Shown here: one piece after another, positions 62,560-64,000 of the stretch
How positions within the stretch are numbered: the first letter of the stretch is position 1
Layout of the letters: each line of letters opens with the position of its first letter
DNA from: Acanthacorydalis orientalis
Taxonomy: Eukaryota > Arthropoda > Insecta > Megaloptera > Corydalidae
Length of the DNA stretch: 64,000 bases
Assembly (NCBI GenBank): GCA_034766995.1
Contig: CM068317.1
Span: 33,059,501-33,123,500, forward strand
Direction: 5' to 3'
Notes under the pieces: model-generated
What the model saw: only the letters and a program-made list of their open reading frames with translations
What the model was told of the DNA's origin: nothing
Databases searched by the model: none
Translations under genes and position numbers: made by a program

Positions 62560-62740
62560 TTTTTTCGAAATAGAAAGTGAAACAAATGTCATACGATATA
62601 ATTATCAGATGGTTGTAAGATGATTTGAAATTAAAAATGTCAAATGTTCATTATAAAAAAAATATTAATATAAAATACTTTGACCATTAGCTGTATTTAT
62701 ATGAAAAAAATGAAGTTTCAGTTGTAATTTGTGTAAATAA
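62560..62740. repeat. Candidate dispersed repeat C, copy 2
   Basis: Carries AAACAAATGTCATACGATAT with ATAATTATCAGAT and, about 110 bp later, TATGAAAAAAATGAAGTTTC, parallel to 60870-60910 and 61200-61230. Confidence 0.4.
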
Positions 62741-62777
62741 AGAAATATGAACAATTCTTGTACGATTTAATAAACAA

Positions 62778-62802
62778 TTATATATATATATATATATATA
62801 AA
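62778..62802. repeat. (TA)n microsatellite
   Basis: Short pure TA tract. It is followed by imperfect GT/TA-rich DNA to about 62970. Confidence 0.94.
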
Positions 62803-63034
62803 CTTGCACATACATCCACACATCAAACATATATGTGTATATGGAAATGAGAATGTATTAATTTTTGGTGAATTTTTTATATTTATGTGTATGTGTGTCC
62901 ATCATTGGATTGATAGAAATGAATGATTATATTTATATATGTACGAATGTTTATGTATACGTCTGTGTGTATATCATGTTTCGTGAAAAATAAATGTTTT
63001 GAAAACTTGCACGATTGAAAAACAAAATAAAAAT

Positions 63035-63780
63035 TCATTCGAGCAACGAGCTGATTGTCATATTCAGTCTTTTATTTACATAGTCGATAACAAATAATCG
63101 AAACATGTCATTCGACCATTGTAAATAGATTGAACGCGTCGCAAATACAGAGCATAAAAAAATCGCAAAATTACATTTATTAAAAATTATCCTCGTTATA
63201 CTAAAATAAACAATTAATCGAACGTGTCGTCTCTCACCGACACAATCGTTTACGTATCGACAACGAGCGAGACAGATATGTCGCATAAATGTCACCCATA
63301 TGTTATATGTCCATCATAATTTCGATTTGCAATTAACTCACACGCATCCCTTTATAATGACAAATGCGATACGTACTTATCTTTGTCGTGTAAACATTAC
63401 ACTTGTATATCTGTTGCATTCATACGTATTATGAAATACAACCCTTACTCGTACACGACAATACACATGAGTAGGTCCGCATATCAGAGCCGAATTGTTT
63501 TTATATTCTTTAATGAATTATTATTATATGATATATTAGTTCGATTTGTATTTTGTAAAAGTTAAAACACATCGTTCAGAAATTAAAACGTAACTGTTCA
63601 ACAGCACTGGGTTGGTTTTTTTCGTCAGAAAAAATGTATAATTACTTTTTTTCGATAATATCGACTTTAAAAAGGTATTGATTATCAATAAATTTTGTAT
63701 GTGTCTCGTAACGTGCGGTCAAAATTTATAACCGGTTTGACAGTACGTAAAATTGCCATTACGTTATCAATCAATCAATA
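63035..63780. promoter_or_regulatory. CpG-rich, low-AT stretch
   Basis: About 20 CpG by hand count between 63037 and 63300, roughly twice what the base composition predicts, with more down to 63780 (ACGTGCGGTC, AACCGGTTTGACAGTACG). A minus-strand frame of 86 codons (63035-63295) and a 60-codon plus-strand frame at 63383-63565 cross it without recognisable domains. It could be the edge of a gene-containing segment continuing beyond the window. Confidence 0.35.
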
Positions 63781-64000
63781 AATGACGATGAAATAAGAAA
63801 AATAATTGAAATGTAAACCATTACTTATATACTTTTATAGACATGTAATGTTGGACTTTTATTCCTTATTTTTTTCTTTAATAGGTTATTCAACAAGATA
63901 AATAAAACACATTGATTTTTTTAATTATCTATAATCGTATTATGTACATAAAAATAATTTCTTAATCAATAAATGCAGAATTCATATGCAGTTACAAACA

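Overview
The window looks like nuclear, non-coding DNA from an AT-rich animal genome. By eye it is about three quarters A+T. It has no bacterial gene density, no operons and no rRNA or tRNA gene that I can recognise. It carries more than 50 long (TA)n microsatellites, many of them compound (AC)n(TA)n, (TA)n(GT)n or (TA)n(GA)n. Between these lie decayed DNA-transposon remnants of piggyBac-, mariner-, pogo/Tigger- and hAT-like type. The lineage is not resolved. CpG is clearly not depleted in the low-AT islands (63.0-63.8 kb, 58.8 kb), and the piggyBac-like ends look insect-like, both of which fit an arthropod. The TA/CA microsatellite density would also fit a cephalopod.

No protein-coding gene can be called with confidence. 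Most open frames over 60 codons are either chance frames in AT-rich DNA or read straight through (TA)n as Tyr-Ile repeats. A rough estimate for this composition puts the longest chance frame near 100 codons. Only the frame at 22920-23327 (135 codons) clearly exceeds that without using a microsatellite. Possible coding relics are the minus-strand frames at 51228-51387 (two frames linked across an A7/T7 run) and 57135-57263 (after an acceptor-like AG), and a 33-codon plus-strand frame at 9224-9322 overlapping a donor-like GTGAGA.

Layout. 0-9 kb: microsatellites, a GC-rich dispersed repeat in two copies (3.6 and 5.4 kb), and a repeat at 2.8 kb whose sister lies 53 kb away at 55.8 kb, each directly abutting a (TA)n tract. 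9-16 kb: four members of a foldback (long inverted repeat) family. 16.0-16.3 kb: a low-AT, motif-rich candidate regulatory element. 19-21 kb: a pogo/Tigger-like MITE, a foldback arm and a retrocopy-like AATAAA plus A20. 22.9-23.5 kb: the longest open frame and a low-AT flank. 28.4 kb: a piggyBac-like MITE with TTAA on both sides. 30-43 kb: more foldback copies, a hAT-like terminus and a palindromic mariner-type MITE. 45-56 kb: a hAT-like MITE, further foldback arms, a frameshifted relic and two motif-rich islands (52.2-52.5 and 55.4-55.6 kb), each with a TATA-like box. 56-64 kb: an exon-like frame, a sharp CpG cluster at 58.8 kb, two foldback left arms, another island at 62.0 kb and a CpG-rich stretch from 63.0 kb to near the end.

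The most plausible reading is a large intron or intergenic desert shaped by microsatellite growth and MITEs, with a few islands that could be enhancers, promoters or isolated exons. I found no multi-gene system. The best candidates for something undescribed are the foldback family (13 copies or arms), the repeat that may carry a (TA)n tail, and the low-AT islands.
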